Shown: positions 56,165 to 59,564, counted from the first letter of the stretch. The stretch is 64,000 nucleotides of DNA from Corbicula japonica (GCA_038501625.1 JAZAYU010000202.1:248001-312000), one strand, 5' to 3'. Translations and numbers: made by a program. Notes: generated by a model from the sequence alone, not told the origin.

Positions 56165-59100
56165 GAACAACAACAATTCTAACACCACCACCAACAACAC
56201 CACTATCAACAACAACAACAACAACACCAACACCACACCACATCACTATAGGTGTGCAGGGATAGTGATTTGATGGGTGTGGGATCAGGGGTTTATGGGC
56301 AGGGTTGTGTAAACCACTGCTACTAAACGCGCACCTCCAGTCCCGACGGTGATACCGGTAAAATGAGGTGCGCGTATTCCGGTGAGCGAGGTGCGTGTAC
56401 AAATTCTACAACAAAAAGGTAGGTGATGTCTTTCTAGCAATATTTTCACAATCTGTACAAACGTTGCCAAAAAAGTAAAAACATAGTTCGACCTTAATAA
56501 GAATAAACTTTACGTGCACTGAGTAGTTTCCCTGAAATCGTTGGACTCGCTGAGATTTCCCCATTCTTCCTCGAAACTGAAGTGAGATTCAGCTCAGTTA
56601 TCAAGCCAGTAATGCCCCAGTACAAAGGTGTATACTTAGAAAAGTTGTTAAGTGTATATATGAAGTGAGATCCCAGAATGATAATAATACACCGTATTAT
56701 TTTCTTTTCCTTACTCGTTTACCATATTAGCTCATTTACCTACTCCGCGTTTGTACAATGTTGTAAGTTATTATCCTTACAAATTTTATAATGCACCTCC
56801 AGTCCCGAGCTCGCACCTCCAGTCCCAATCAAATTTTGACAGAAAGTATCTCTATAAAATCGATTTCACAACGAAAAATAAGATTTATGTATGTTTTATA
56901 ACTAATGCTGATCGACTGTTACAATAGATATGGAGCAAATTGTCATTTTGGAGAAAACTACTGATTTTCTGTTGATCAACCTGTTGAATCTCACTTCAGT
57001 TTCGAGGGAGAATGAGGAAATCTCAGCGAATCCAACGACTTCAGGGAAACTACTCAGTGCACGTAAAGTTTATTCTTATTAAGGTCGAACTATGTTTTTA
57101 CTTTTTTGGCAACGTTTGTACAGATTGTGAAAATATTGCTAGAAAGACATCACCTACCTTTTTGTTGTAGAATTTGTACACGCACCTCGCTCATCGGAAT
57201 ACGCGCACCTCATTTTACCGGTATCACCGTCGGGACTGGAGGTGCGCGTTTAGTAGCCGTGTAAACCCTAAAAAAAATCTGCAAGAATAAAATTATTGAT
57301 TTCCCAACTTGGATTAAGAAACTTTTGTTCATGTGTGTTTGTTGGGGGTGTCATAAACTTCTGAATCACTCCCCAGTTTAAATGAAGCCCAGTTACAATG
57401 TGCATAAATAAGTCTGACTTTTCGAATAGTCGAGCGTGCAGTCGTTTCCGACTGGCTCTTGTTACATGTGTGCAACCAGTGTAGGTCAAGATCAGCCGGT
57501 ACATCCGTGCCTTCTGATCAGGATCATCACTGGTCACATTTTGGTCAGATATAACCTAACAAATCAAAAAGCGAACAGTTTAGATCCTGATCAGACGGCA
57601 TGAATGTGCCGGCTGATCTGGATCTAAACTCTTCACCCTAGCAATAACGATGTGTCTATGGAGGAAAGGGTTTAAGAATGATTGCTGTAGACAACTTTGT
57701 CTTAGAGTTATTTTCCCTTGAACATTAATAAAAATGCATTTTGTTAAAATGCATTTACTGACCGGGCCATTACTAATCAAACAAACAGTACTAAAAAAAT
57801 CTTTAGGTGTGGATGACATTGGATGCAACCCCCCCCCCCCCCCCCCCGCCCTGCCCCTCTATTTTTGTGTTTTCAATTTTTCATTTAACAGCTGATTCGA
57901 ATTAAATGCATCTTCACACTTTTTTGATAGTAAAAAGAAGTTCCAATAAGTGTAAGAATTGGTAGACAGCTACCTCTCTCAAAGCTACTCTAAAACAGAT
58001 CACAACATTTTGACCCTTGCCTTCAATTTCCTCAGTAGTGACTGTGGGCGGGGAATTGTCTATTTTGGATACAATATAAAACTAATTATCTATTTCCTTT
58101 CTTGTGTTATAGCCTTTCAGTGTGCAGTGTGAAAACAGGGTTTTTTTCAGCACTGTCTGCGCCTCCGGAAAACGGAGATGTTCCCAAAGCAAACGGCCCT
58201 GTTCCCGATCATATCCAGTTGTCATTTTTCCCAACTGAAATCATATTTTATTTCCGAAATTTCGGCTAAAGTCGAATAAAATATATCAAAATACACAGGT
58301 AATAGCAGAGTGACTTCCCTTTATCTAGAAATTACAAGCGTTCAGTGACTCTAAATCTTTAACTGTAAGCATAAATATTTTCTGGAACTTCTTTCAACAT
58401 TATAGCTATTGAATATATCAATAAATTTAGATCTATTTTGCAAAACTTTACAGAAGGTACCAGTAACTGCAGGAGTTGCATCATAATATAACTCGTTAGA
58501 CACTTCTTTTTGTAATGTATTTTCGCGACTATGATGGCTTTGCACAACAATAAGTTCTACAATAAAAACTTACGTTTATCTGGTCTTTTTAGTTAATACT
58601 CTAAACTATCCATTAAATTTGCCACAGTTTCACTATTTTATAAAGAATTTCAATTTCATATAATGAATTATTTAAATGAGAAAATTATTTCGGATAACAG
58701 TTGTCTTACAAGTTACCAGTTTTGCAATGTTTGTTTGAATAAAGACCAAAAAGCTGATAATAGTATATTGGTAATGTAAAATTTGACTGATTTAAGCTTA
58801 ATAAATGCATATTGAAATTTCCCAAAATGGACTATTTTATCGATGTGAAAATTCTCAAAATGGGCATTTTTGTCGATAATAAATTCCCAAAATGTCCTGA
58901 CTCCTTTTCCCAAAATAGGCAGAAAAACCCCTGGAAAAGAACTTTAAACCTTGAATTTCAGATCATTGTTTACATTTTGTTTTTAGAGATTGATTGTGGA
59001 GACCCGGATTTGGTTATGCCAGCTGGTGGAACATACGGTGTTAAACCTACAACAACAACCTACTTCCCATCAACCTCCAAGTTCACTTTCACATGTAAAC

Positions 59101-59202
59101 CTGGATTTGACATCACAGGGTTCTCATATGACTCAGTGTCAAATAGCACTGTAAAGTGCAAAGCAAATGGCCGTTGGAGTTTTGGAACATTGGCTTGTGC
59201 CG
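2879..59202 (+). CDS. Secreted mosaic protein: CTLD-LDLa-CUBx3-CCPx4-EGFx2-CCPx3 (21 exons, 3' end not in window)
   Basis: Spliced gene assembled by eye: 21 exons joined in a single frame, 3343 nt, every intron GT..AG, no stop reached. Order by residue: signal peptide 1-18, CTLD about 34-150, LDLa 153-188, CUB-like 189-312, 313-425 and 426-548, CCP 549-805 (four), EGF 806-848 and 849-912, CCP 913-1114 (three). Many N-x-S/T sites fit an extracellular glycoprotein. No transmembrane segment or protease domain is visible, but the C-terminus is missing. The layout recalls selectins (CTLD-EGF-CCP) and MASP/C1r (CUB-EGF-CCP) without matching either. A recognition or adhesion role is inferred from domains only. 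The start at 2879 is preferred because it directly precedes the hydrophobic leader and has A at -3. Confidence 0.85.
2933..5940. other. Intron 1, left part
   Basis: AT-rich intronic sequence. A weak tRNA-like A-box lies near 3757 (gcttggctcagctgg), with no convincing B-box, so it may be a decayed SINE head. Nothing else recognised; the short ORFs show no domain. Confidence 0.4.
5941..6070. repeat. Palindromic foldback repeat, family A, copy 1
   Basis: Two inverted arms built on 'aaccagtcaaatctcaagcat' and 'gatgcttgagatttgagactgg', ending with a 'ataaagctga / tcagttttat' pair. Same family as at 20523, 31697, 33497, 38426, 41535 and 49289. Likely a non-autonomous DNA-transposon derivative (MITE); no coding capacity. 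Confidence 0.75.
6071..7619. other. Intron 1, no recognised feature
   Basis: AT-rich, with stop codons in all frames and no repeat that I can relate to others in the window. Confidence 0.4.
7620..8240. repeat. Minisatellite, about 150-bp period, roughly four units
   Basis: The phrase 'aaacaagatt' recurs at about 7768, 7918 and 8069, with a related 'aaataagatt' near 8212, each followed by 'ggacaagctttcac'-like and 'gacactccgtct'-like blocks. Spacing is about 143-151 bp and units are diverged. Overlapping short ORFs on both strands are by-products of the repeat. Confidence 0.7.
8241..9545. other. Intron 1, with a perfect small hairpin
   Basis: Mostly featureless AT-rich sequence. At 8735-8762 there is a perfect 10-bp inverted repeat, cgtagacaac / gttgtctacg, around an 8-base loop. 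A 'ggtcggccgatagcttagt' A-box-like phrase near 8811 could be a SINE remnant. Confidence 0.4.
9546..9636 (-). repeat. tRNA-derived repeat, copy 1
   Basis: Read on the minus strand it has an A-box-like 'ggttagctcagttgg' and a B-box-like 'gcgggttcgctccc', separated by a long variable region (ctaggcgctgtcgccgtgacg). Almost the same about 90 bp recur at 45793-45886, and similarity stops at both edges. It is probably a tRNA pseudogene or the head of a SINE rather than a working tRNA. Confidence 0.6.
9637..13505. other. Intron 1, with a partial SINE
   Basis: At about 11090-11205 the phrases 'tgtgaaacaagtta', 'ctcgatgact' and 'gtgccgaatgtgg' match the body of the SINE at 26123-26349, so this is a headless, diverged copy. 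Near 10616-10690 'acctgtggtc' recurs. The 112-codon ORF at 11996 shows no domain. The rest is featureless. Confidence 0.4.
13506..14240 (-). pseudogene. 3' fragment of a LINE retrotransposon
   Basis: On the minus strand the frame 14240-13833 encodes the C-terminal end of a LINE polyprotein: 'FRTRNHRLPVEVGR', then a zinc-knuckle-like C-x2-C ... H-x4-C (CHLC ... HYIFEC), ending in ...FIEIISPK and a stop. A 3' UTR follows down to about 13506, closing with a tandem 'aacttgaaacttgaaac'. Only the last part of the element is present, as expected of a 5'-truncated insertion. It lies antisense in intron 1 of the lectin gene. Confidence 0.75.
14241..16013. other. Intron 1, with hairpin and (CT)n run
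   Basis: At 14425-14461 there is a 16-bp inverted repeat with one mismatch (cctgcgggaaaaccag / ctggttttcccacagg) around a 5-base loop. At 15681-15704 there is a pure (TC)12 microsatellite. No coding signal. Confidence 0.6.
16014..18580. mobile_element. 2.57-kb foldback DNA transposon with about 460-bp terminal inverted repeats
   Basis: The left arm 16014-16472 and right arm about 18110-18580 are reverse complements with few differences, starting 'cacggtatgtatcccaat' and ending 'attgggatacataccgtg'. One clear indel lies near the inner edge, where the left arm lacks about 10 bases. The 1.6 kb between them has no ORF with a recognisable transposase, so it is non-autonomous. Flanks are tatatag and tataaat; I cannot fix the target-site duplication, so the superfamily stays open. 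Confidence 0.8.
18581..20522. other. Intron 1, trinucleotide run and a local duplication
   Basis: 19172-19304 is an imperfect trinucleotide run (ctg, act, aac units). About 20070-20145 and 20160-20235 are two diverged copies of a 75-bp unit sharing 'cttttcctttcttgtg' and 'tttataaacaagacca'. Nothing else recognised. Confidence 0.5.
20523..20766. repeat. Palindromic foldback repeat, family A, copies 2 and 3
   Basis: A full palindrome at 20523-20655 (arms around 'gtctcaaatctca' and 'tgagatttgagac'), followed at about 20706-20766 by a single arm that includes 'tgagcatggaaaccagtctc' and stops at 'ggctgg'. This is the only place where a half copy lies beside a full one. Confidence 0.75.
21204..21249 (+). 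CDS. Exon 2: linker into the CTLD
   Basis: Residues 19-34, VTALGHIDVTFQCDL plus the first base of a Gly codon. Acceptor ttttcag, donor gtatgt, leaving phase 1. It contains Cys31, which with Cys42 in the next exon could form the N-terminal hairpin disulphide of long-form CTLDs. Confidence 0.75.
21598..21679 (+). CDS. Exon 3: CTLD, first part
   Basis: Residues 34-61 (last codon split). Contains GWSLYQGSCFK, the usual opening of a C-type lectin domain, and the helix Cys at position 59 (AEFTCLT), expected to pair with Cys148. Acceptor tttccag, donor gtaagt, phase 2 exit. Confidence 0.85.
21680..23737. repeat. Intron 3: direct duplication with a TRIM inserted in the second copy
   Basis: About 21945-22172 and 22571-22760 (continuing at 23563-23590) are near-identical direct repeats, sharing for example 'catggtaataggtatgacca' and 'tcagatgtggtatactt'. 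The second copy is split by the LTR-bounded element at 22761-23562. The first copy is uninterrupted at the same place (ggaattgtacaaagttcaat) and so acts as an empty site. Confidence 0.8.
22761..23562. mobile_element. TRIM-like element with about 147-bp direct terminal repeats
   Basis: The terminal repeats 22761-22906 and 23416-23562 differ at about one position (tagccccggg against tagacccggg). Each starts 'aatagatgaaaagggaac' and ends 'ttgagcgcaactc'. The roughly 510-bp interior has no gag or pol ORF. Short LTRs with an empty interior suggest a terminal-repeat retrotransposon in miniature. I cannot point to a clear tRNA primer-binding site, and the ends are not TG..CA, so a tandem duplication of a 147-bp unit remains an alternative. 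Confidence 0.65.
23738..23823 (+). CDS. Exon 4: CTLD, middle
   Basis: Completes Thr61 and runs to residue 90, including QGGFLYYAENEIEYFDFVSS and the WLG motif (positions 88-90) that marks the CTLD core strand. Acceptor cttctcag after a long T-run, donor gtaagt, phase 1 exit. Confidence 0.85.
23824..24867. other. Intron 4, no recognised feature
   Basis: AT-rich intron. The ORF at 24051 and the other short ORFs show no domain and no repeat family was recognised. Confidence 0.4.
24868..25065 (+). CDS. Exon 5: CTLD, C-terminal part and first LDLa cysteine
   Basis: Residues 90-155. Carries EPN at 118-120, the sugar-binding tripeptide of mannose-type lectins, and the closing FVCK with Cys148. The usual WND triplet is absent (VMVIDAEM stands near its place) and the second CTLD disulphide pair is missing, so Ca2+-dependent sugar binding is uncertain. 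Cys153, in RRACLM, fits as Cys1 of the following LDLa module. Confidence 0.85.
25775..26582. mobile_element. Non-autonomous hAT-like element, CAGGG termini, 5-bp TSD
   Basis: Ends are cagggcttttcatc and gatgaaaagccctg, a perfect 14-bp inverted repeat. It is flanked on both sides by ctgga (25770-25774 and 26583-26587). The interior has repeated 'ttgggaa' phrases and no transposase. A relative with the same style of ends lies at 58136-58933. CAGGG ends with a 5-bp duplication would fit the hAT5 group, but that is an inference. A SINE is nested inside. Confidence 0.7.
26123..26349 (-). mobile_element. tRNA-derived SINE nested in the hAT-like element
   Basis: On the minus strand the head reads tggtctaggggtagagc (A-box), then ctccaga (anticodon CCA, Trp-like) and gggttcgagtccc (B-box). 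The acceptor stem is poorly paired, so it is not a functional tRNA. An imperfect duplication, aagatgcccatgaaaga (26106-26122) against aagatccatgaaaga (26350-26364), brackets it. The body recurs without a head near 11090. Confidence 0.75.
27156..27450 (+). mobile_element. tRNA-derived SINE with (AAAC)n tail
   Basis: The head has A-box 'ggctagctcagtggatagagc', anticodon-like GTC (Asp-like) and B-box 'gagttcgatcc', followed by an unrelated body and a tail of aaac repeats. It is bracketed by an exact 11-bp duplication ctatcggctaa (27145-27155 and 27451-27461). The clean duplication points to a fairly young insertion. It resembles molluscan V-type SINEs such as RUDI, but I cannot confirm the family. 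Confidence 0.85.
28224..28322 (+). CDS. Exon 6: LDL-receptor class A module
   Basis: Residues 156-188. Together with Cys153 from exon 5 it gives the six-cysteine LDLa pattern (Cys153, 160, 166, 173, 179, 188), with the acidic Ca2+-binding signature CLDGSDESNC at the end. Phase 1 on both sides. Confidence 0.9.
28890..29017 (+). CDS. Exon 7: CUB-like domain 1, first half
   Basis: Residues 189-231. The pattern SSSC, then DCIWVLEAP and RRIRLY, matches the opening Cys pair and the 'C-x-W-x-I/L-x-A/V-P' strand of CUB domains. It ends in phase 0, so the CUB domain is split across two exons. A short poly-C run lies just upstream, near 28818. Confidence 0.8.
29018..29784. other. Intron 7, no recognised feature
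   Basis: AT-rich intron of 767 bp with no repeat family or coding signal that I can identify. Confidence 0.4.
29785..30028 (+). CDS. Exon 8: CUB-like domain 1, second half
   Basis: Residues 232-312. LPRITLEQNTAFIEIRTG continues the CUB beta-sandwich and SVTFGYVTG closes it. The second CUB disulphide is absent. Phase 0 entry and phase 1 exit. Confidence 0.8.
30689..31457. mobile_element. Non-autonomous pogo/Tigger-like element
   Basis: Left end cagtcgagtcgcgattttac, right end (reverse complement) cagtccagtcccgattctac, flanked by TA on both sides (30687-30688, 31458-31459). The phrase 'gcgattt(a/t)acgaa' recurs inside both ends as subterminal repeats. There is no transposase ORF. TA duplication plus CAGT.G ends are the mark of the pogo/Tigger branch of Tc1/mariner. 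Confidence 0.8.
31697..31897. repeat. Palindromic foldback repeat, family A, copy 4
   Basis: Begins 'gggcccaagatcataaaacc' and ends 'ggttttatgatcttaggccc'. It is longer than other copies because one arm ('ccaatcagatgcttgagat') is present in an extra repeat near 31840. Confidence 0.8.
32243..32403 (+). CDS. Exon 9: CUB-like domain 2, first half
   Basis: Residues 313-366. LELVWQITAPEGQLITYY is the CUB strand motif with no cysteines. Phase 1 in and phase 0 out, as in CUB-like domain 1. Confidence 0.75.
32880..33057 (+). CDS. Exon 10: CUB-like domain 2, second half
   Basis: Residues 367-425, LDLTAYTNKSVDDIKYKI onward, ending VTLKYIIG. The domain lacks all four usual CUB cysteines; it is identified by exon structure and strand pattern. 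Donor gtcagt, a weaker GT site. Confidence 0.75.
33058..34074. other. Intron 10, GT-rich run and two palindromes
   Basis: A (TGCG)n-like purine/pyrimidine alternating run at about 33100-33150, a family A palindrome at 33497-33645, and a family B palindrome at about 33838-34015 ending 60 bp before the next exon. Confidence 0.6.
33497..33645. repeat. Palindromic foldback repeat, family A, copy 5
   Basis: From 'gggcccaagatcataaaact' to 'ttaataatcttgggctc', with the central arms 'gcatctgattggctgaaat' and its diverged complement. Confidence 0.8.
34075..34283 (+). CDS. Exon 11: CUB-like domain 3, first half
   Basis: Residues 426-495. GCGMDIPVSASYGMIISPSP and then CTWNLTSG give the canonical CUB start (Cys, G-x-I-x-S-P, C-x-W). 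This is the best-preserved of the three. Phase 1 to phase 0. Confidence 0.85.
34845..35004 (+). CDS. Exon 12: CUB-like domain 3, second half
   Basis: Residues 496-548. RFRIVFKSDLALQSKGFKIGF matches the 'F-x-S-D ... G-F-x-x-x-Y/F' CUB ending. There are N-glycosylation sites at NASL and NNSV. Phase 0 to phase 1. Confidence 0.85.
35288..35488 (+). CDS. Exon 13: sushi/CCP module 1
   Basis: Residues 549-615. Four cysteines in CCP spacing (DCK, LSCKTGYDF, LTCDNGW, NCK), with the conserved Gly-Tyr and Trp. Phase 1 on both sides. Confidence 0.9.
35489..36043. other. Intron 13
   Basis: AT-rich, with a fragment of palindrome family B at about 35553-35580 ('tttagatccagatcagct'). Nothing else seen. Confidence 0.4.
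36044..36217 (+). CDS. Exon 14: sushi/CCP module 2
   Basis: Residues 616-673. YCGTPNKINNG, YKCNPGFQI, TCNEDGKW and PTCT form a textbook CCP with all four Cys and the Trp. Phase 1 on both sides. Confidence 0.95.
37385..37545. repeat. Palindromic foldback repeat, family B
   Basis: Arms 'cagtgtagatccaggtcagc' and 'tctgatcaagatctacactg', then 'atatttctgaccaga' and 'acagtgcagatccagatcag'. A second, more diverged copy lies at 37725-37900. Same family as 33838, 47505, 51028 and 57474. Confidence 0.75.
38105..38110 (+). CDS. Possible 6-nt micro-exon
   Basis: The six bases taccct sit between a good acceptor (tgttgttgtttgcag) and a consensus donor (gtaagt). With the flanking exons in phase 1, inclusion would insert Leu-Pro between CCP2 and CCP3 and keep the frame. 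It could equally be chance, or the relic of a lost CCP exon, because the next CCP4 exon also begins with TTACC. Confidence 0.25.
38426..38512. repeat. Palindromic foldback repeat, family A, copy 6 (shortened)
   Basis: Starts 'gggcccaagatcataaaact' and retains 'ggagaccagtctcaaatctc', but the central part of the second arm is deleted. It ends 'agttttatgatatttggc'. Confidence 0.7.
39091..40220. mobile_element. Element with CGACTATTCGAA-type ends (family D), copy 1
   Basis: Left end 'agcttcactattcgaagaat' and right end 'tcgaatagtcgagcatgctg' are imperfect inverted repeats. Internal phrases ('aaccataaatctaatttcca', 'gatcaaattatgg', 'ggactggctcttg') match the copy at 55000-57461. It is non-coding; the ORFs at 39752-40090 are low-complexity by-products. 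Confidence 0.65.
41535..41672. repeat. Palindromic foldback repeat, family A, copy 7
   Basis: From 'gggccaaatgttataaagct' to 'ccttgggc', both arms intact around 'agccaatcggatgcttgaga'. It ends about 80 bp before the CCP3 exon. Confidence 0.8.
41755..41967 (+). CDS. Exon 15: sushi/CCP module 3
   Basis: Residues 674-744. QCSEL, RFSCSSGYELLG, HCTAAGW and SCQ give four Cys plus Trp, with a long first loop rich in Asn (two N-glycosylation sites). Phase 1 on both sides. Confidence 0.9.
41968..42730. other. Intron 15, no recognised feature
   Basis: AT-rich; no repeat family identified. Confidence 0.4.
42731..42913 (+). CDS. Exon 16: sushi/CCP module 4
   Basis: Residues 745-805. LPCPIPTIRN, VSCNSGFRF, LTCQANQTF and ECR. 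All four Cys are present but the conserved Trp is replaced (QTFDQ). Phase 1 on both sides. Confidence 0.85.
42914..45617. other. Intron 16
   Basis: 43141 'acccgaccctg' and 44099 'cagggtcggg' form a distant inverted pair that may mark an old element of about 1 kb. 44601-44708 is a hairpin repeat and 44878-44938 a family B fragment. The rest is AT-rich. Confidence 0.45.
44601..44708. repeat. Short foldback hairpin (about 108 bp)
   Basis: Arms 44623-44649 (gggtcagtgcaagactattg...) and 44664-44690 (...caatagtcttatactgaccc) pair over about 26 bases with one or two mismatches. Outer 'tagagg / cctctta' arms pair weakly. Probably a tiny MITE. Confidence 0.65.
45618..45746 (+). CDS. Exon 17: calcium-binding EGF module
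   Basis: Residues 806-848. Begins DVDEC, the Ca2+-binding signature, followed by C-x-NTAGSYRC-x-C, which carries the hydroxylation-type Asn and aromatic. Six Cys. Phase 1 on both sides. Confidence 0.95.
45793..45886 (-). repeat. tRNA-derived repeat, copy 2
   Basis: Nearly identical to the 9546-9636 copy (differences such as tagccatgca for tagccctgca). Minus-strand A-box 'ggttagctcagttgg' and B-box 'gcgggttcgctccc' are preserved. Similarity ends at both borders. Confidence 0.6.
46279..46600. repeat. Cluster of CCAGCCGT/CCGGCTGG-type words
   Basis: The word 'ttccagccg' or 'gtccagccg' occurs at least six times, with reverse forms 'gcggctggaa' and 'acggccgtac' mixed in, so the region can fold on itself. 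It is noticeably more GC-rich in these words than its AT-rich surroundings. Origin unknown. Confidence 0.6.
47278..47469 (+). CDS. Exon 18: EGF module with extended last loop
   Basis: Residues 849-912. DILECSSGKGGCSDTCNETEG then SYYCTCPDG is a normal EGF, but the loop between Cys5 and Cys6 is stretched to over 30 residues before HTCV. Phase 1 on both sides. Its position after the Ca-binding EGF suggests a rigid EGF pair. Confidence 0.9.
47505..47705. repeat. Palindromic foldback repeat, family B
   Basis: Begins 'ctcctccatagatatacctt', includes 'cagtgtagatccagattagc', 'ttatttctgaccaaaatg' and 'agatcctgattagatggcat', and ends 'atatagaaagggtt'. Confidence 0.75.
47957..49120. mobile_element. Non-autonomous pogo/Tigger-like element, second type
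   Basis: Ends 'cagtagactccggcaaatcg' and 'cgatttcgtggagtctactg', imperfect inverted repeats flanked by TA on both sides (47955-47956, 49121-49122). Subterminal 'cccgattggccg' and 'gccgatacccg' words recur. Short ORFs at 48152 and 48456 show no transposase motif. Confidence 0.75.
49289..49440. repeat. Palindromic foldback repeat, family A, copy 8
   Basis: From 'tgtgcctaaggttatgagac' to 'gttttataccttcagccca'. Both arms are present around 'gatctttgagatttgagac'. Confidence 0.8.
50817..51020 (+). CDS. Exon 19: sushi/CCP module 5
   Basis: Residues 913-980. PCPALSPVLNGRYL, LQCMDGYEIQG, LNCQSNGTW and NCT: full CCP with Trp. Phase 1 on both sides. Confidence 0.95.
51028..51245. repeat. Palindromic foldback repeat, family B
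   Basis: 'actttcctccatatacacac', 'cagtgtagatccagatcagc', 'ttatttctgaccaaaaag', 'agtgcagatcctgatcaaac' and 'ttatctggatccaca' in order, the typical layout of the family. Confidence 0.8.
51498..52178 (+). mobile_element. Tc1-like element remnant with start of a transposase
   Basis: Termini 'cactcaccggcatttctaat' and its complement form an inverted repeat of about 50 bp with one mismatch. TA precedes the left end. Inside, from ATG 51770, 24 residues including MARMTLVE and GMLQAGTSVRQ match the N-terminal helix-turn-helix of Tc1-family transposases; the frame then ends. It is an internally deleted copy. The last bases of the right end are duplicated after the adjoining element, followed there by TA (53471-53472). 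Confidence 0.75.
52179..53464. mobile_element. hAT-like element inserted in the Tc1-like terminus
   Basis: Ends 'cagtcatagaaattag' and (complement) 'cagtggtcgaaattag', with subterminal 'actagcccga' words. Flanked by tgagtg on both sides (52173-52178 and 53465-53470), a 6-bp duplication. No transposase is visible. Confidence 0.65.
54676..54861 (+). CDS. Exon 20: sushi/CCP module 6
   Basis: Residues 981-1042. ACAVHPAPTYGMF, LTCNLTETT, RCIYKNGG and KCPG. Four Cys are in order but the Trp and Gly-Tyr are lost, so it is a divergent CCP. Donor gtgaat is weak. Phase 1 on both sides. Confidence 0.8.
55310..56240. repeat. Imperfect (AAC/ACC)n satellite, about 930 bp
   Basis: Almost pure aac and acc trinucleotides with sporadic changes. 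Long Thr/Pro (plus) and Val/Leu/Gly (minus) ORFs are by-products. No splice acceptor precedes it and the plus frame is closed by taa near 55520, so it is not a mucin-like exon. Confidence 0.85.
56316..57258. mobile_element. 943-bp Mutator-like foldback element with 9-bp TSD
   Basis: Arms 56316-56591 and 56985-57258 are near-perfect reverse complements (about 275 bp), with outer ends 'gctactaaacgcgcacctcc'. Flanked by an exact 9-bp duplication gtgtaaacc (56307-56315 and 57259-57267). Long inverted repeats with a 9-bp duplication are typical of Mutator-like elements. The 390-bp centre is non-coding and repeats 'cacctccagtccc' twice. Confidence 0.85.
58136..58933. mobile_element. Non-autonomous hAT-like element, CAGGG termini, copy 2
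   Basis: Ends cagggtttttttc and gaaaaacccctg, flanked by gaaaa on both sides (58131-58135 and 58934-58938). The interior near the right end repeats 'ttcccaaaatg', as the element at 25775-26582 repeats 'ttgggaa'. Confidence 0.7.
58987..59202 (+). CDS. Exon 21: sushi/CCP module 7 (last exon in window)
   Basis: Residues 1043-1114. IDCGDPDLVMPAGGTYG, FTCKPGFDITG, KCKANGRWSF and ACAG: full CCP. Donor gtatgt leaves phase 1, so coding must continue in a downstream exon outside the window. An alternative acceptor at 58963 would hit a stop. Confidence 0.95.
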
Positions 59203-59564
59203 GTATGTACCTACATACCACATCTGTTGTTCCAACTTCTAATCAATCAAACTGCTTTGTTATAAAACCCATTGATTAGACACTTGAAATCAACACAAAA
59301 TATACCTCCTAATTCCAAACAGAGCCTTTTGCAAGGCTTTAAAACATACAAGATCAGCCTAACAAGACAAATGGTTAAAAAATAATAACTATCTAGTAAA
59401 TTATACATCCTTTTGATATATTCTGGACAGCTGTGTCTGACGATTTTGCATTGAATTGAGACATACAGGTTTGTTTTTAATATACTCTACATACAAAGTA
59501 TTTAAAAATTGAGATATAAGAAATTCAAGAAGTGGTTGTCATTTAGTTATGCCATTATTCCTTT
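59203..59564. other. Intron 21, no recognised feature
   Basis: AT-rich sequence between exon 21 and the next repeat; nothing identified. Confidence 0.4.

Larger units (their letters stand above)
55000..57461. mobile_element. Element with CGACTATTCGAA-type ends (family D), copy 2
   Basis: Left 'agctcgactattcgaagaat', right 'ttcgaatagtcgagcgtgca' plus 'gactggctcttg'. Compared with copy 1 at 39091-40220 it carries the trinucleotide block and the 943-bp foldback as extra sequence. Confidence 0.7.
54971..57674. repeat. Palindromic foldback repeat, family B, split by a nested insertion
   Basis: The left end 'aaccctttcctccatatata' lies at 54971 and the rest, from 'caaccagtgtaggtcaagat' to 'tatggaggaaagggttt', resumes at 57474. 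The terminal words are reverse complements, so this was one element before family D landed in it. Confidence 0.75.
54862..58986. other. Intron 20 (4.1 kb), nested transposons
   Basis: Family B palindrome (54971-57674) interrupted by family D (55000-57461), which itself carries a trinucleotide satellite (55310-56240) and a Mutator-like foldback (56316-57258). A 19-base poly-C run lies at 57829-57847, and a hAT-like element at 58136-58933 ends 53 bp before the next exon. Confidence 0.75.

Noticed and set aside
55288..56402. Long Val/Leu/Gly-rich minus-strand ORFs and a Thr/Pro plus-strand ORF
   Set aside because: They are translations of an AAC/ACC trinucleotide satellite. There is no splice acceptor, and frames change where the repeat is impure.
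58151..58269. Possible alternative last exon in phase with exon 20 (39 codons beginning ALSAPPENGDV, then TAA)
   Set aside because: It lies at the very left end of the CAGGG-ended element whose terminus supplies the apparent acceptor, and it has no CCP cysteines. It is better explained as transposon sequence, although exonisation cannot be excluded.
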